A stretch of DNA of 13,154 bases from Clostridia bacterium (GTDB lineage Bacteria > Bacillota > Clostridia > Oscillospirales > CAG-272): assembly GCA_900753285.1 (NCBI GenBank), contig CAADYN010000032.1, forward strand, positions 1 to 13,154, written 5' to 3'. Under the pieces are notes generated by a model. The model saw only the letters and a program-made list of their open reading frames with translations, made no database searches and was not told the DNA's origin. Made by a program: the position numbers and the translations under genes. Positions 12,522 to 13,154 of this stretch are shown here, in pieces. The stretch's first letter is position 1. Each line of letters begins with the position of its first letter.

Positions 12522-13154
12522 TTATCCTAACCGTGCAAGGCTCTTTATCCTGTCGAGATACTCCTCCGCACCGTCGTCAGAGGCACAAGCATCGAGTTCT
12601 ATGTCGCCGAAAAGTTTGTTCCGATACATATGGTACGCTCTCGCGGCTATCATCGCGGCATTGTCTCCGCACAGCGACAGTGACGGAACGACAAATTCCA
12701 CACCGAGGGAGTCGCACATATCCCTGACTGCACGACGCAGGTGACTGTTTGCCGCAACTCCTCCTGCCATAACAAGAGCTTTCATTCCGGTGTCTTTCAG
12801 CGCGGCGGATACTTTTTTTGTGATTCCCGAGCATACTGCGTTCGTAAAAGCTCCGGCAATCTCGCATTTTGTCTCATACGGCAGGTCTTCGGCTTTAGCC
12901 TTCTGCTTTTCGTTGTGGATATGATTTATTACGGCAGTTTTCAGACCACTGAACGAAAAATCATAAGTCTCGTCGTGTACGGCAGGAGAAGGGAAGGTCA
13001 GAGCGTCTTTTTTTGTGTAGTCGAATTTGGTGTACGCTTCCGACGCGAGCTTATCCATAGCTGCTCCTCCGGGATAAGGAAGTCCCATCACACGACCGAC
13101 CTTGTCAAAAGCTTCACCGCACGCGTCGTCACGGGTACTGCCTATCTCGTCAAA
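12522..13154 (-). CDS. tsaD: tRNA threonylcarbamoyladenosine synthase TsaD, C-terminal 210 residues, cut by window edge
   Basis: TsaD (YgjD/Gcp, Kae1 family) transfers the threonylcarbamoyl group to A37 of tRNAs reading ANN codons, working with TsaB and TsaE. The frame is open through the window end, so about 130 N-terminal residues, including the HxxxH metal site, lie outside. Counted within the window, family motifs are GSTRDDACGEAFDKVGR (5-21), GLPYPGGAAMD (24-34), DFSFSGLKTAV (65-75), GGVAANSHLR (131-140) and the metal-ligand Asp in CGDNAAMIA (162-170). The methionine corresponding to 13091 is internal and not a start. The C terminus looks complete. No terminator with a T-run follows, but an inverted repeat begins 17 nt after the stop. 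Nothing suggests a defect. Confidence 0.97.
   Translation of the reverse strand, partial: FDEIGSTRDDACGEAFDKVGRVMGLPYPGGAAMDKLASEAYTKFDYTKKDALTFPSPAVHDETYDFSFSGLKTAVINHIHNEKQKAKAEDLPYETKCEIAGAFTNAVCSGITKKVSAALKDTGMKALVMAGGVAANSHLRRAVRDMCDSLGVEFVVPSLSLCGDNAAMIAARAYHMYRNKLFGDIELDACASDDGAEEYLDRIKSLARLG

Noticed and set aside
12522..13091. Short tsaD starting at an internal methionine
   Set aside because: The frame continues upstream with the conserved GSTRDDACGEAFDKVGR motif to the window edge, so the gene is cut by the window and not shortened.

Overview
The window looks like ordinary chromosomal backbone of a low-to-mid GC anaerobic Firmicute, most likely a clostridial member of the Ruminococcaceae/Oscillospiraceae. 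This is inferred from the ylxM-ffh pair, a DnaD-like plus DnaC/DnaI-like helicase-loading pair, strong GGAGG-type ribosome sites, near-perfect sigma-A promoters, and a lipoprotein with the Thr/Glu-rich linker common in gut ruminococci. Every convincing gene is on the minus strand. I see no mobile element, CRISPR array, prophage or defence cassette.

From high to low coordinates, which is the direction of transcription: (1) 12522-13154 is the 3' two thirds of tsaD (tRNA t6A synthesis), cut by the window edge. (2) 12230-12521 is intergenic. It holds a candidate promoter and a 10-bp inverted repeat around a DnaA-box-like 9-mer. (3) 8380-12229 is a tight five-gene run: DnaD-domain protein, DnaC/DnaI-type ATPase, a xylose-isomerase-like TIM barrel, a YfcE phosphodiesterase and a DIP1984-family protein. 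It ends in a non-coding tail with a tRNA T-arm-like hairpin and a good terminator at 8136-8166. (4) 3460-7961 is a second run: htpG behind a consensus promoter, then a strange ACT-domain protein that resembles a prephenate dehydratase with its second lobe missing, then a phosphoglucomutase/phosphomannomutase and a terminator. (5) 3188-3258 is tRNA-Gln(CUG) with a textbook promoter, followed by a large hairpin. (6) 2013-3107 is a four-helix membrane metallophosphoesterase with no promoter of its own that I can see. (7) 1338-1826 is a small lipoprotein with its own terminator. (8) 1-1171 is ylxM followed by the start of ffh, expressed from a strong promoter with an 8-bp inverted repeat over the expected transcription start.

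Most genes have housekeeping roles: SRP-dependent protein targeting (ylxM-ffh), protein folding (htpG), glucose-phosphate interconversion, replication initiation (dnaD/dnaC-like) and tRNA modification (tsaD). The best leads for something undescribed are the truncated prephenate-dehydratase/ACT protein coupled to htpG by a 1-nt stop/start overlap, the His/Cys-rich linker inside HtpG, promoter-proximal inverted repeats at htpG and ylxM, and the structured tRNA-like tail after the dnaD operon. No search or folding program was run. Family assignments rest on motifs recognised by eye, and genus-level placement is a guess.
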